A stretch of 64,000 nucleotides of DNA from Stappia sp. TSB10P1A (GTDB lineage: Bacteria; Pseudomonadota; Alphaproteobacteria; Rhizobiales; Stappiaceae), in the NCBI RefSeq assembly GCF_900185725.1, contig NZ_FYAU01000032.1, forward strand, positions 116,331 through 180,330, given 5' to 3'. Positions 33,739 to 43,342 of the stretch are shown in pieces. A model generated the notes under the pieces. That model was not told the DNA's origin. It was given only the letters and a program-made list of their open reading frames with translations, and searched no databases. The translations under genes were made by a program, and so were the position numbers. The stretch's first letter is position 1, and each line of letters starts with the position of its first letter.

Positions 33739-35798
33739 GCGACGACGAGGAGTTTCGCTTCCGCCCGAGGCCCGGGCGCGTCCGCAGCGATGCCCCGAAG
33801 ATGGGCAAGGCCAAGAGCTTTCTCACGCAGGCGAAGAAGATCGCCCGCCAGCAGAGCAACAGCCCGTCGCGTTCGTCGGGATCATCATCGCAGCGCGCCC
33901 GCACGCAGGCGTCGGCCATGGGCGGCAAGGCTTCGCGGGCGAGCGGCGCACCGGGCCTGAAACGGGGACGTGGCGCGGCCTTCGTGCGCGCCCGAACCTT
34001 GTCGGGCGGATGGAAGCACAGCAGCCCCGGTCAGCGACGCGTCGTCGTCAAAACCCGCTACGTCCAGGGCGCGGGAAAGAATGGCAAATCCGTCGCCCAT
34101 CTTCGCTACATCCAGCGTGACGGCACTTCCCGCGATGGCGAGCAAGGCCAGGTCTATTCGGCGACCGACGACCGCGCCGACGGCGCTGCCTTCGTCGAGC
34201 GCGGTGCGGACGATCGCCACCAGTTTCGGTTCATCGTTTCGCCCGAGGATGGCGCAGACCTTTCCGATCTCACCGCCTATACGCGCGACCTCATGGCTCA
34301 GGTGGAAACCGATCTCGGCACCCGGCTCGATTGGGTCGCGGTCAATCACCACAACACCGGCCATCCCCACGTCCATGTCATCGTGCGCGGCAAGGACGAG
34401 TTGGGCGAGAACCTCGTTATCAACGGCGACTATCTCGCCAACGGCATCCGCGAGCGGGCGAGCGATCTGGCGACGCTCGAACTCGGTCCCGTCACCGAGA
34501 TCGAGCAGAGCCGCAAGCTCTCGGCCGAGATCGATCAGGACCGCTTCACCCGTATCGACCGCGCCATGTCCGAGGAAGCCGAAGACCGCTTCCTCGACCT
34601 GCGCCATGAGGCGGCCGATCATCGCCGCCAGTTCGACCGCACGCTGCGCCTGCGCCGTCTCGGCAAGCTGGAGAAGATGGGCCTCGCCACCGAGCACGCG
34701 CCCGGCGTCTGGGAATTGAGCGAGCGGATGGAACCGGCGCTGCGCGAGCTGGGCGAGCGCGGCGACATCATCCGAAATATGCACAAGGCGCTGAAGGCCG
34801 ACGGATTGGAGCGAGATCCGATGACGTTCCAGATTCACGACGCTGCGCTCGAAGTCGCGATCACCGGCCGCGTCGTCGATAAATATCTCACCGACGAGCT
34901 GGGCGAGAACCTGACCGTCGTGGTCGTTGGCGTGGACGGGCGCACCCACCATATCGCCGGCATCGATCCAGCCCGCGTCGAGGATACGCGGATCGGCAGC
35001 GTCATCGAGATCGGCCCGGCCGAGACGGCGAGCCGGCCATCCGATCGGACCATCGCAGGCATCGCCGAGGGCGGCGTCTATCGGCCGAGCCGCCATCTCG
35101 AACAGGCGAGGTTCGAAGGCCGTGTTCCGGGCGGCGACTATGAGGGCTACGTCGGTGCCCATGTGCGCCGACTGGAGGCGCTGCGCCGCGCCGGAATCGC
35201 CGAGCGGATCGACGCCGACCAGTGGCGCATCCCCGAGGACTTCGAGAGCCGCGCCGCCGCCTATGACGCCGGCCGCAACCGGCAGACCAATATTCGCATC
35301 CTCTCGGCCGCCCGGCTCGAACAGCAGATCGGCGCGGACGGCGCGACCTGGCTCGACCGCCGGCTGGTGACGCCCGACGCTTCCGACCTTGCGCCGGCCG
35401 GCTTCGGCCAGCAGGTTCGCGACGCGATCGACCGACGCCGCCGGCATCATATCGACCATGGCGATGCTTCGCCCGGCCCGAACGGCGGCACGCTCTACCG
35501 GCGCAACCTTCTCGCCACGTTGCGCGCACGGGAGATCGAACGCATCGGCGGCGAGCTGGCTGCAAGCAAGAACCTGCCCTTTCGCCCCGCCGCTGACGGC
35601 GAGACCATCGCGGGCAAGTTCACCGGCACCGTCCAGCTATTGAGCGGCAAATTCGCCCTAGTCGAGCAGAGCCACGAGTTCACGATGGTCCCATGGCGGC
35701 CGGTCATCGACCGCCAACTCGGGCGCGAAGTCAGTGGCGTCGTTCAAGGCGGATCGGTGTCGTGGCAGTTGGGGCGGCAACGCGGCTTGGGACTATAA
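33735..35798 (+). CDS. Relaxase RlxS-like (VirD2/MobQ-type, DUF3363)
   Basis: 687 residues. After a basic N-terminal stretch it has HLRYIQRDG, HQFRFIVSPEDGADLSDL and the metal-binding motif VNHHNTGHPHVHVIVRG (three-His). The C-terminal half is DUF3363-like (YVGAHVRRLEALRRAGIAER, LEQQIGADGATWLDR). It should nick oriT, attach to the 5' end and lead the strand into the recipient. The start is a TTG at 33735 that overlaps the TGA of the preceding ORF; no ATG fits better. It ends the operon that begins with the RdfS-like gene. Confidence 0.9.
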   Translation: MSDDEEFRFRPRPGRVRSDAPKMGKAKSFLTQAKKIARQQSNSPSRSSGSSSQRARTQASAMGGKASRASGAPGLKRGRGAAFVRARTLSGGWKHSSPGQRRVVVKTRYVQGAGKNGKSVAHLRYIQRDGTSRDGEQGQVYSATDDRADGAAFVERGADDRHQFRFIVSPEDGADLSDLTAYTRDLMAQVETDLGTRLDWVAVNHHNTGHPHVHVIVRGKDELGENLVINGDYLANGIRERASDLATLELGPVTEIEQSRKLSAEIDQDRFTRIDRAMSEEAEDRFLDLRHEAADHRRQFDRTLRLRRLGKLEKMGLATEHAPGVWELSERMEPALRELGERGDIIRNMHKALKADGLERDPMTFQIHDAALEVAITGRVVDKYLTDELGENLTVVVVGVDGRTHHIAGIDPARVEDTRIGSVIEIGPAETASRPSDRTIAGIAEGGVYRPSRHLEQARFEGRVPGGDYEGYVGAHVRRLEALRRAGIAERIDADQWRIPEDFESRAAAYDAGRNRQTNIRILSAARLEQQIGADGATWLDRRLVTPDASDLAPAGFGQQVRDAIDRRRRHHIDHGDASPGPNGGTLYRRNLLATLRAREIERIGGELAASKNLPFRPAADGETIAGKFTGTVQLLSGKFALVEQSHEFTMVPWRPVIDRQLGREVSGVVQGGSVSWQLGRQRGLGL

Positions 35799-35866
35799 GG
35801 CACGGTTGCTGTAGCCGGGCAATACATGCAGCATCTTCCGACGAGCAGGCCGGGAGGAGATGTGCG

Positions 35867-36574
35867 ATGATTGTGCTGCAAGACGCTGTACGGAGGCTAG
35901 AGAACGTCAAGTTTGAGAACCAGATACAATCTGTTCTGATGGAAATATCTACAGAGATCGATGCCGCTAATATTGCTTATATGGCTGACGGCGCATTGGC
36001 GCCTGCTGACGATCCGATTCGATACGTTACATATTCAAGGGAATGGGAAGGCCGTTACTTTGATCGTGGCTATCTAGGAATCGACCCGATTGCCGACGGC
36101 ATCACCAGGAAGCTGCCGTTCGATTGGCAGGCAGTTGCCAGCACGGCCTCGCTGCGCTGGCTATTTGCGGAGGCAGAAAGCTTCGGCGTTGGGCGGCAAG
36201 GAGTGTCTGTACCGATGCGGGGAGCCTCCGGGGAGCGAGCGCTTATAACGCTGACATCATTTCATTCCTGCCGGGAGTGGGAACAAAAAAGATGGCGCTA
36301 CCAGGCGTTTGTTTCCGCGCTTGCTCCCTACCTCCATGAAGTCGCATTCCTGCTTCATGCACGGGAGCCGAGGCAAGTCCGCCTGAGCCATCGACAGCAA
36401 CAATGCCTTGAGCTTTACGCGCGCGGCTATGCGCCCAAGCAGATCGCGGCCCAGCTGAAAATTAGTAGTTCGATGGCCAGAGAGCACTTGCATTGCGCGC
36501 GCCGGAAGCTCGGTTCACTGACGTTATCGTCGGCCGTTTTTAAAGCGTCCAAGCTTGACCTCCTGAACGTCTAG
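35867..36574 (+). CDS. LuxR-type quorum-sensing regulator (TraR-like solo)
   Basis: 235 residues. The autoinducer-binding domain keeps the key residues: W and Y in SREWEGRYFDRGYLGIDP, the DP pair, W in KLPFDW and G in RGASGERALITL. A C-terminal LuxR helix-turn-helix follows (LSHRQQQCLELYARGYAPKQ, ISSSMAREHLHCARRKLG). Such proteins bind an acyl-homoserine lactone and activate transfer genes. GGAGGAG precedes the ATG at good spacing. No LuxI-type synthase is present in the window, so it relies on signals made elsewhere. Confidence 0.88.
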   Translation: MIVLQDAVRRLENVKFENQIQSVLMEISTEIDAANIAYMADGALAPADDPIRYVTYSREWEGRYFDRGYLGIDPIADGITRKLPFDWQAVASTASLRWLFAEAESFGVGRQGVSVPMRGASGERALITLTSFHSCREWEQKRWRYQAFVSALAPYLHEVAFLLHAREPRQVRLSHRQQQCLELYARGYAPKQIAAQLKISSSMAREHLHCARRKLGSLTLSSAVFKASKLDLLNV

Positions 36575-36699
36575 CCTTCCTTCCAAGTACGGGAGACTCA
36601 ATTGCCCGCGTTTTCAACATTGCAAAACGCAACCTAGATGGATTCCTCATTTTCGAGTGCGATGGCCACGAGTGAAGCGAGCACGGAGGAGCGCATTCC

Positions 36700-37695
36700 A
36701 TGGCCGTCGCTAACAAGGCCGGGCAAACGATTAGGTCAACAGAAGCAGAATCGAAACCATTGACCTGCTGTGCGATCCTGCGCAACCGCATCTCTATGGC
36801 CTCGTTGATTCAAGTAATTTCCGTTGCGGAGCATCTCAACTTTCACCACGCGGCGAAAGCATTGGGCACTAGCCAGTCAAGTGTCAGCGCTCGCATAAAG
36901 GCGCTGGAAGATGAGCTTGGCACTCCGCTCTTCGAGCGCAATACCCGCGGCGTTCGCCTGACGGAAGCTGGACGCTATTTTGTCGAACGCGTGACAGCCG
37001 GCGTCGACCACCTTGAGAATGCCGTGAAATCCGCAAGCTTGGCGGCATCGGGAGAATCCGGCCGCCTGCGCGTCGGTGTTCACGGCCTGATAGCAGGCAG
37101 CTTTCTCGATCTCCTGCTGACGCGATACCGTGAGCAATATCCGGCCATAGCACTTGATATGGCCGAAGGATCGGCACGCGACGCCATTACGCAACTACGC
37201 GCCCGTCAGCTCGACGTGGCGTTCCTTGTTGGCACTTTTGAGCTGCCCGATTGCCATTCCCGGCCGATATGGACTGAGCCGCTCGTCGTCGCGCTCCCGT
37301 CAAAGCATAGACTGGCCGGCCGGGCAGGTGTCCAGTGGACTGATCTCGCTGCTGAGACTTTTCTTGTCCGTCATGGTGGGACCGGACCACAAGTTCACGA
37401 CCATATTATCTTGCGGCTTGCGCGAGGGTGGCCGCCGCCTGCCATCCATCGATTCGCGGTTGAGCGCGGCACACTTCTATCCATGGTAGCGCAGGGCTTC
37501 GGAATCACGCTGTTAGGAGCTGCGAGCCAGCTTTCTCCTACGTTTGGTGTCGCGCTTGCTCCGATCATTGATGAACCTGATCCCGTGGTTTTCTCGGCGG
37601 TCTGGTCACCGAACAATCGCGGCGCCGCATTACGAAATCTGCTCACACTAGCATCGAAGATGCGGCGAACAGAAACCACGGCGTGCGCAGAATAG
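36700..37695 (+). CDS. LysR-family transcriptional regulator
   Basis: 331 residues. The HTH domain is preceded by an unusual 32-residue extension; the motif reads LIQVISVAEHLNFHHAAKAL, GTSQSSVSARIKALEDELG, TPLFERNTRGVRLTEAG. The substrate-binding domain (about 120-320) follows. LysR genes between the LuxR gene and traG occur in several elements of this family; the effector and target genes are unknown. An internal Met (MASLIQVIS) at about residue 33 is a possible alternative start that would give the usual length. Confidence 0.85.
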   Translation: MAVANKAGQTIRSTEAESKPLTCCAILRNRISMASLIQVISVAEHLNFHHAAKALGTSQSSVSARIKALEDELGTPLFERNTRGVRLTEAGRYFVERVTAGVDHLENAVKSASLAASGESGRLRVGVHGLIAGSFLDLLLTRYREQYPAIALDMAEGSARDAITQLRARQLDVAFLVGTFELPDCHSRPIWTEPLVVALPSKHRLAGRAGVQWTDLAAETFLVRHGGTGPQVHDHIILRLARGWPPPAIHRFAVERGTLLSMVAQGFGITLLGAASQLSPTFGVALAPIIDEPDPVVFSAVWSPNNRGAALRNLLTLASKMRRTETTACAE

Positions 37696-37705
37696 ATTTG
37701 ACGCG

Positions 37706-37721
37706 CCCATCCTATTCGCCG
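37706..37721. promoter_or_regulatory. 16-bp element upstream of traG
   Basis: CCCATCCTATTCGCCG is identical to 42220-42235 upstream of trbB. It lies 118 bases before the traG start, and the other copy 136 bases before the trbB start. A shared operator or promoter element for the two transfer operons is the likely explanation. Confidence 0.55.
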
Positions 37722-37823
37722 TCGACAGTATCCGGCCGCCCTCCAGCATCGTCTTAACTGTTGCTCCTTCCGAAATCCCGCATTCTCTGATCGGCTCCAA
37801 CAATTTTGCCGATTGGAGCTCGT

Positions 37824-39809
37824 ATGCGTGGAGGCCGAATTCTCTGGGGCCAGATTGCCGTCGTCCTGACCATCGTGTTCGTGATGATGTGGTTGGCGAC
37901 GCAATGGACCGCGTGGCGGCTCGGCTTTCAGGCGCAGCTTGGAAGCCCCTGGTTCGAGCTGGCGGGATGGCCGATCTATTACCCACCCGCCTTCTTCTGG
38001 TGGTGGTTCTCTTTCGATGCCTATGCCCCCGCGATCTTCACCGAGGGCGGCATCATCGCAGTATCCGGCGGCCTTTTCGCCATGGTTGCCGCGATCACCA
38101 TGTCCATCATCCGGTCGCGCGAGGCGCGCAATGTCGCGACCTACGGATCGGCACGCTGGGCCGAAGACAAGGAAATCCGCGCCGCCGGCCTGCTCGGTCC
38201 CGATGGCGTCGTGCTCGGTCGCTATGATTGCGACTACCTGCGTCATGACGGCCCCGAGCACGTGCTGTGCTTCGCCCCGACCCGATCGGGCAAGGGCGTC
38301 GGCCTCGTCGTCCCGACCCTGCTCACCTGGCCGGGAAGCTGCATCGTCCACGACATCAAGGGCGAGAATTGGGGCCTGACCGCTGGCTTTCGAGCCAAGC
38401 ATGGTCGCGTCCTGTTGTTCGATCCGACCAATGCGAAATCGTCCGCCTACAATCCGCTGCTGGAGGTCCGGCAAGGGGAATGGGAAGTCCGCGACGTCCA
38501 GAACATCGCCGACATCCTAGTCGATCCCGAAGGCTCGCTCGACAAGCGCAACTATTGGGAAAAAACCAGCCATTCATTGCTGGTCGGCGCGATCCTGCAT
38601 GTTCTCTATGCGGAGAAGGACAAGACGCTCGCAGGCGTCGCCAACTTCCTCTCCGATCCGCGCCGCCCGGTCGAAGCCACTTTGCGCGCGATGATGGACA
38701 CGCCGCATCTCGGCGAAGCCGGAGTTCATCCCGTCATCGCCTCGTCGGCCCGCGAGCTGCTGAACAAGTCCGACAACGAGCGGTCGGGCGTGCTGTCGAC
38801 CGCCATGTCGTTCCTCGGCCTCTACCGTGATCCGGTGGTGGCGCGTGTGACTGCACGCTGCGACTGGCGCATCGCCGATCTCGTCGGCAGCAGGAAAGCC
38901 GTCAGCCTCTACCTTGTCGTGCCGCCTTCCGACATCAACCGCACCAAGCCGCTCATTCGCCTGATCCTCAACCAGATCGGCCGCCGGCTGACCGAGGAGC
39001 TGACCAACTCCGGAGAACGCCATCGGCTGCTGCTGATGCTGGACGAATTTCCGGCGCTGGGGCGGCTCGACTTCTTCGAATCTGCGCTCGCCTTCATGGC
39101 GGGCTACGGCCTCAAGGGCTTCCTGATCGCCCAGAGTCTCAACCAGATCGAGCGGGCGTATGGGCCGAACAACGCCATCCTCGACAATTGCCATGTCCGC
39201 GTCAGCTTCGCCACGAACGACGAGCGCACCGCCAAGCGCGTGTCCGATGCGCTCGGCACCGCGACCGAGCTGCGCGATTCCACCAACTATGCCGGCCATC
39301 GGCTGTCGCCCTGGCTCGGGCATCTGATGGTCTCGCGGCAGGAGACGGCGCGGCCGCTGCTGACGCCGGGCGAAATCATGCAGCTCCCGCCCCATGAGGA
39401 AATCGTCATGGTGGCGGGCACGCCGCCAATCCGCGCCACCAAGGCGAAGTATTTCGAGGACGCGCGCTTGCAGGAGCGCATCGTCGCGCCGCCCCAGCTG
39501 GTGGCCGCACCTGCGAACGCCCCCGCAACCGATGACTGGTCCGGCCGCGTCGTCGCGGCGGCTGGCCAGACTGGCGGAGCCGGCGGAGGCCATGACGGCG
39601 GCGATCCCGCCAATGCCGGCATTCGCCGCGAACCCGCACTGCCCGAGCACGAAGAAATCCTGCCCCCGCCGCCGCCGTCCGAGCACGAGTTCGAGCTTCT
39701 GGACGACGAACCCGATGTCGAAGCCGCCAAGGCCAACGCCATTCGCGCTCGTATGCGGATGGTCGCGCGGCAAGCCGCGCTCGATCCCGGCGACGGCATC
39801 GAGCTTTGA
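37824..39809 (+). CDS. traG: TraG/VirD4-type coupling protein
   Basis: 661 residues. Two N-terminal membrane helices (GQIAVVLTIVFVMMWLATQW and IIAVSGGLFAMVAAITMSII) precede the ATPase domain, with Walker A APTRSGKGVGLVVPTLL and Walker B LLLMLDEFPALGRL. It links the relaxase-DNA complex to the Trb type IV secretion channel. The start at 37824 follows GGAG; an upstream TTG at 37806 is in frame. The small ribbon-helix-helix gene starts ten bases after its stop codon. Confidence 0.93.
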   Translation: MRGGRILWGQIAVVLTIVFVMMWLATQWTAWRLGFQAQLGSPWFELAGWPIYYPPAFFWWWFSFDAYAPAIFTEGGIIAVSGGLFAMVAAITMSIIRSREARNVATYGSARWAEDKEIRAAGLLGPDGVVLGRYDCDYLRHDGPEHVLCFAPTRSGKGVGLVVPTLLTWPGSCIVHDIKGENWGLTAGFRAKHGRVLLFDPTNAKSSAYNPLLEVRQGEWEVRDVQNIADILVDPEGSLDKRNYWEKTSHSLLVGAILHVLYAEKDKTLAGVANFLSDPRRPVEATLRAMMDTPHLGEAGVHPVIASSARELLNKSDNERSGVLSTAMSFLGLYRDPVVARVTARCDWRIADLVGSRKAVSLYLVVPPSDINRTKPLIRLILNQIGRRLTEELTNSGERHRLLLMLDEFPALGRLDFFESALAFMAGYGLKGFLIAQSLNQIERAYGPNNAILDNCHVRVSFATNDERTAKRVSDALGTATELRDSTNYAGHRLSPWLGHLMVSRQETARPLLTPGEIMQLPPHEEIVMVAGTPPIRATKAKYFEDARLQERIVAPPQLVAAPANAPATDDWSGRVVAAAGQTGGAGGGHDGGDPANAGIRREPALPEHEEILPPPPPSEHEFELLDDEPDVEAAKANAIRARMRMVARQAALDPGDGIEL

Positions 39810-39819
39810 GGAGCGCGCC

Positions 39820-40236
39820 ATGACAACCCGCACCCGCATGAACGTCTATTTCGACCCGGCCTTGCTCAAGCAGGTCGAGGCGCTGGCGCTGCGCCGGAAC
39901 ATCTCCAAATCCGCCATCGTCGAAGCGGCCGTGGCATCGTTCCTGTCCGGCGACACGACGGAGAAGCTGGAGGCGGCTATGTCTCGCCGCCTCGACAAGC
40001 TCGGCCGTCAGATCGATACGATCGACGAAGATTTCGCCGTGCTCGGCGAGACCATCTCGCTCTTCATCAACATCTGGCTCTCCTCCACGCCGCCGCTCCC
40101 GGAGAACGCGCAAGCCTCCGCGCGTGCGAAGGGAGCGGAACGGTTCGAGCGCTTTATGCAGACGCTCGGCCGTCGTCTCGCGACGGGAGACAGGTTCTTG
40201 AAAGAGCTGTCGCGCGATGTAGATCCTTCTGAATAG
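39820..40236 (+). CDS. Ribbon-helix-helix (CopG-like) protein
   Basis: 138 residues. The N-terminal 45 residues form a ribbon-helix-helix domain (RTRMNVYFDPALLKQVEALA, LRRNISKSAIVEAAVASFL). The C-terminal part is helical with LDKLGRQIDTIDEDFAVL. Such proteins follow traG in this family and may regulate the traG-trb genes or act at oriT as accessory relaxosome proteins. GAGGAG lies upstream of the ATG. Confidence 0.85.
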   Translation: MTTRTRMNVYFDPALLKQVEALALRRNISKSAIVEAAVASFLSGDTTEKLEAAMSRRLDKLGRQIDTIDEDFAVLGETISLFINIWLSSTPPLPENAQASARAKGAERFERFMQTLGRRLATGDRFLKELSRDVDPSE

Positions 40237-40439
40237 CCCCCGACAGAGAATGACGAAGATGCTTAGGAATGGCGTCTGGTTTCGACCCCGTGCCGCTACA
40301 GAAACGACGGCGACAACCAAGAAGCCGACGCAGTCCACGAAAGGGGACGCAGCTATCTCAGGCCAGATACTCGTAGATCAGCTATCTGAAGCGCTATACT
40401 GGATCGGCTGATGGCATACTTGAAGGTCGAGGGGGAATT

Positions 40440-41387
40440 TTGGGCAAACAGGCAGACGACGCACTACTTCGGCGCATCGCAAACTGGAAGATGGCCTACA
40501 CCGATGACACCACCGGCGTCCTGGCGGCCATTGAAGCCATGCTGTGGGATCATGCCGCGTTTCGAACGGCAATCACGGTTGTCAATCTCGCCAGTCAACG
40601 GCAGCGGGCAGAAGTACCAGACGGTGACAGTCCATCGTTAAATCAGATGTTGTTTGATCTATTGGCAAAGGGTTACTGGTCCAGTCTGCTTCTCGGGGCC
40701 AGGAAGCTGCTCGATCCGCACCCACTTGTTGGACCACGCGGGGTTTATTCACTTCGGGCGATCCTGAATGACGTGAAAGCTTGCCGACCTAAACTGACCC
40801 GACGAGTATACGTCGAGCACCTTCGGATGTGCCGCTACGATCTCGACGTACTTCGACAGGAGAACTGGGAGGCCCTGAAAGCCGCTGCGGGAAGAGCAAT
40901 ATGGGGCGACCCTGCCCTAACCCTCAGCGAATATAGTCATCGAGACTTCGATTATCTCAGCGGGGTCAGGGAAGCGGATCGGAGCGAGACCGACCTGATA
41001 GATCCCGCCGTTCTAGAATTGATCGAAACACGTCTCAAGGAACTTGATCGCATCAGCGACCATGCCTCCACCCACATCGCTCATGCAGGCAACGCTGAGA
41101 GTCGCCTGGGGAAGGGTCTCGAGGAATTTGACATACGCGACGCGAGGGAAGTGATCAAAGCTCTAAAGGAGATTGGTGACCTGATCGGGCTCTGGTTTGC
41201 CAACGGAGCGGTCTCTACCCTAGCCGTCTACCAGGGTAACCAGTTCGAAGGGCTAGACATGGCTGCGATGTCGGCAGCCGACATGCCCGAGCTTGATGCG
41301 AACTGGGAATTAATCGATCAGGATATTGCGTCATGGCGCCTGAAGCCCGAGGATCTCCTCTCGGGGAATGGTTCGGTCAGCGGCTAA
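40440..41387 (+). CDS. Hypothetical protein between the traG and trb operons
   Basis: 315 residues, not recognised. It starts at TTG 40440 behind GAGGGGGA; no ATG is near the start of the conserved-looking part. The protein is helical (VLAAIEAMLWDHAAFRTAITV, RLKELDRISDHASTHIAHAG), a composition reminiscent of HEPN/AbiU2-like proteins, but no diagnostic R-x4-6-H motif was secured. It converges with an equally unknown gene whose 3' end overlaps it by 57 bases. As accessory genes at a variable spot of the ICE, these may be a defence or addiction pair. Confidence 0.6.
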   Translation: MGKQADDALLRRIANWKMAYTDDTTGVLAAIEAMLWDHAAFRTAITVVNLASQRQRAEVPDGDSPSLNQMLFDLLAKGYWSSLLLGARKLLDPHPLVGPRGVYSLRAILNDVKACRPKLTRRVYVEHLRMCRYDLDVLRQENWEALKAAAGRAIWGDPALTLSEYSHRDFDYLSGVREADRSETDLIDPAVLELIETRLKELDRISDHASTHIAHAGNAESRLGKGLEEFDIRDAREVIKALKEIGDLIGLWFANGAVSTLAVYQGNQFEGLDMAAMSAADMPELDANWELIDQDIASWRLKPEDLLSGNGSVSG

Positions 41388-42053
41388 CTCTGCCCCTCGG
41401 GCAGTGGCGCTTTGAAGCCAGCCAACCCACCTACCCAGAAACGCGCGATATTCCTGCATCGTGATCTGCAGAAAATGCAGGCCTACAACCGCCTGCTTTT
41501 TTTGCTTCGTGCTGACAAAGCAGAACCTGGTAACCGGCGCGCCTTCCACCGTTTGACCGTTTTTATCGAGGTAAAGCACGCCTCCGTGAGCCAAACCGTT
41601 TCGCAGAATGCTGCAGAATGTCTCGGTCGCAAGCGCGTCGGCATCCGCCACCGCGCCATCCGCAGCAAGCTCGTGCTGTACTACAGCTGGTAGGCCCTGC
41701 TTGGAGAGGTCTGGCAGTTCCGCGCCCTTGGGCAAATAACTATAGCGCCACGCACCGGCTTTGTAGAACGGAGCATTTGCAACTGGGCTCTGACTTATAT
41801 GCCCCTTAACTGCCTTCGCCAGCGAAGCGTCAAGGACGCCATCATTGAGGTGGCCAACCGCTCTGCCCATTTGCGGCTTCCAAATCCTCTCAATCGGCAA
41901 ATTCACCATGGGTGTGGAGATCGCCAGAAGAAATGAGGCATTCAACGGAAGTAACCTTCCATCGGCTTTGTTCGACACTGACGGCCAAAGCTGTTCGAGA
42001 AGTATCTGGCACCTGTGCGGAACGTCGATGCTAAAGTTTTGCGGATTGCCCAT
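41331..42053 (-). CDS. Hypothetical protein, convergent with the preceding gene
   Basis: 240 residues, not recognised. It starts MGNPQNFSIDVPHRCQILLE; the middle contains LATETFCSILRNGLAHGGVLYLDK, which resembles the helix-plus-RNxxxH-like end of HEPN/Mae-28990-type proteins (RNGLAHG). This could be a HEPN ribonuclease motif (R-N-x3-H), but this rests on one segment. It is the only minus-strand gene between 29 and 52 kb. A pair of unknown genes on opposite strands suggests that it was acquired separately from the transfer module. Confidence 0.55.
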   Translation of the reverse strand: MGNPQNFSIDVPHRCQILLEQLWPSVSNKADGRLLPLNASFLLAISTPMVNLPIERIWKPQMGRAVGHLNDGVLDASLAKAVKGHISQSPVANAPFYKAGAWRYSYLPKGAELPDLSKQGLPAVVQHELAADGAVADADALATETFCSILRNGLAHGGVLYLDKNGQTVEGAPVTRFCFVSTKQKKQAVVGLHFLQITMQEYRAFLGRWVGWLQSATARGAELAADRTIPREEILGLQAP

Positions 42054-42355
42054 ATTCCCCCAAGCCTCAATTGCATCGCAATTATACCACGATCCCAGGC
42101 TTCACCTCATGTTTTTTGGCGGCGCGTTGTCGCCGAAGTGATTGGCTCAGTGAGTGGCCACTTTCCTGGTCAGGCTACCGTAAGCCGTCGTTTGGCTTTC
42201 CACCTCATTCGAGACCTTACCCATCCTATTCGCCGCCAATAGCCGCCGACCACCGCACGGGTCTAGATACTTGTTGAACAGGCCTGATTTCGGGCTCTTT
42301 TAATCATCCCCGATCGGGGAACTATCTGTTGCGTCCCCACGGATTTGGGGGCGGC
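42054..42355. promoter_or_regulatory. Upstream region of the trb operon
   Basis: This gap of about 300 bases carries the 16-bp element CCCATCCTATTCGCCG at 42220-42235, shared with the traG upstream region, and a short palindrome CCCCGATCGGGG at 42308-42319. It likely holds the trb promoter and a site for a regulator such as the LuxR or RHH protein. Confidence 0.55.
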
Positions 42356-43342
42356 ATGACCAACAATTCTCACCAGAAACCAGAGGCGATCCAGCGCGGC
42401 GCGCGGATGCTGCGAACGGCGCTTGGAGCCGCCATCGCGCGCTTTCTGGAAGACCCTGCCGTCGTCGAAGTGATGCTGAACCCGGACGGGCGCATCTGGA
42501 TCGATCGCCTTTCCGAAGGTCTTTCCGACACCGGCGAAACCCTCTCGCCGGCCGATGGCGAGCGCATCGTGCGCCTGGTCGCACATCATGTCGGCGCGGA
42601 GGTTCATGCCCGCAGCCCCCGCGTCTCGGCCGAGCTGCCGGAAACAGGAGAGCGGTTCGAGGGGCTTCTTCCACCCGTCGTCGCCGCGCCCGCCTTCGCG
42701 ATCCGCAAGCCCGCCGTCGCCGTCTTCACGCTCGATGATTACGTCGCCGCCGGGATCATGTCGGCCGACCAGGCCCTGACGCTGCGCGCGGCGGTCGCGG
42801 CGCGCGCCAACATCCTCGTCGCGGGCGGCACCTCGACCGGCAAGACCACGATGACCAACGCGCTGCTCGCCGAGGTGGCGAAGACCGAGGATCGCGTCGT
42901 CATCATTGAGGACACGCGCGAGCTGCAATGCGCCGCGCCGAACCTCGTCTCCATGCGGACCAAGGAGGGCGTCGCCACGCTCTCCGATCTGGTCCGCTCG
43001 TCGCTGCGCCTGCGCCCCGACCGTATCCCCATCGGCGAGGTGCGCGGCTCCGAGGCGCTGGACCTTCTCAAAGCATGGGGCACCGGCCATCCCGGCGGCG
43101 TCGGCACGATCCACGCCGGCACCGGCATAGGCGCGTTGCGCCGTCTCGAACAGCTCATTCAGGAAGCCGTCGTCACCGTCCCGCGCGCCCTGATCGCCGA
43201 GACGATCGACCTCGTGGCCGTCCTCTCCGGCCGCGGCTCCGCGCGCCGTCTTGCCGAACTCGCCCGTGTCGAGGGACTCGGCCCGGACGGGGACTACCGC
43301 ATCAGCCCCGCAATCCCCGCCAGCACAGGAGATAATTCATGA
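42356..43342 (+). CDS. trbB: TrbB, conjugation ATPase (VirB11-type)
   Basis: 328 residues. Walker A is [18 protein letters not shown], followed by [11 protein letters not shown] (Asp box), [19 protein letters not shown] (Walker B) and the His box [12 protein letters not shown]. It is the hexameric secretion ATPase that drives pilus and channel assembly. The start at 42356 follows GGGGGCGGC; the upstream TTG at 42329 is in frame but poorly placed. It heads the trb operon; the next gene overlaps by four bases (ATGA). Confidence 0.93.
   Translation: MTNNSHQKPEAIQRGARMLRTALGAAIARFLEDPAVVEVMLNPDGRIWIDRLSEGLSDTGETLSPADGERIVRLVAHHVGAEVHARSPRVSAELPETGERFEGLLPPVVAAPAFAIRKPAVAVFTLDDYVAAGIMSADQALTLRAAVAARANILVAGGTSTGKTTMTNALLAEVAKTEDRVVIIEDTRELQCAAPNLVSMRTKEGVATLSDLVRSSLRLRPDRIPIGEVRGSEALDLLKAWGTGHPGGVGTIHAGTGIGALRRLEQLIQEAVVTVPRALIAETIDLVAVLSGRGSARRLAELARVEGLGPDGDYRISPAIPASTGDNS

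Noticed and set aside
33885..35459. Minus-strand open frame opposite the relaxase gene
   Set aside because: The relaxase on the other strand has the three-His motif and matches the ICE context; the opposite frame has no recognisable domain.
37706..42235. The 16-bp repeats as ends of a transposon holding traG and the two unknown genes
   Set aside because: There is no transposase between them, and traG is a core gene of the ICE. Their similar distance from two operon starts fits a regulatory element better.
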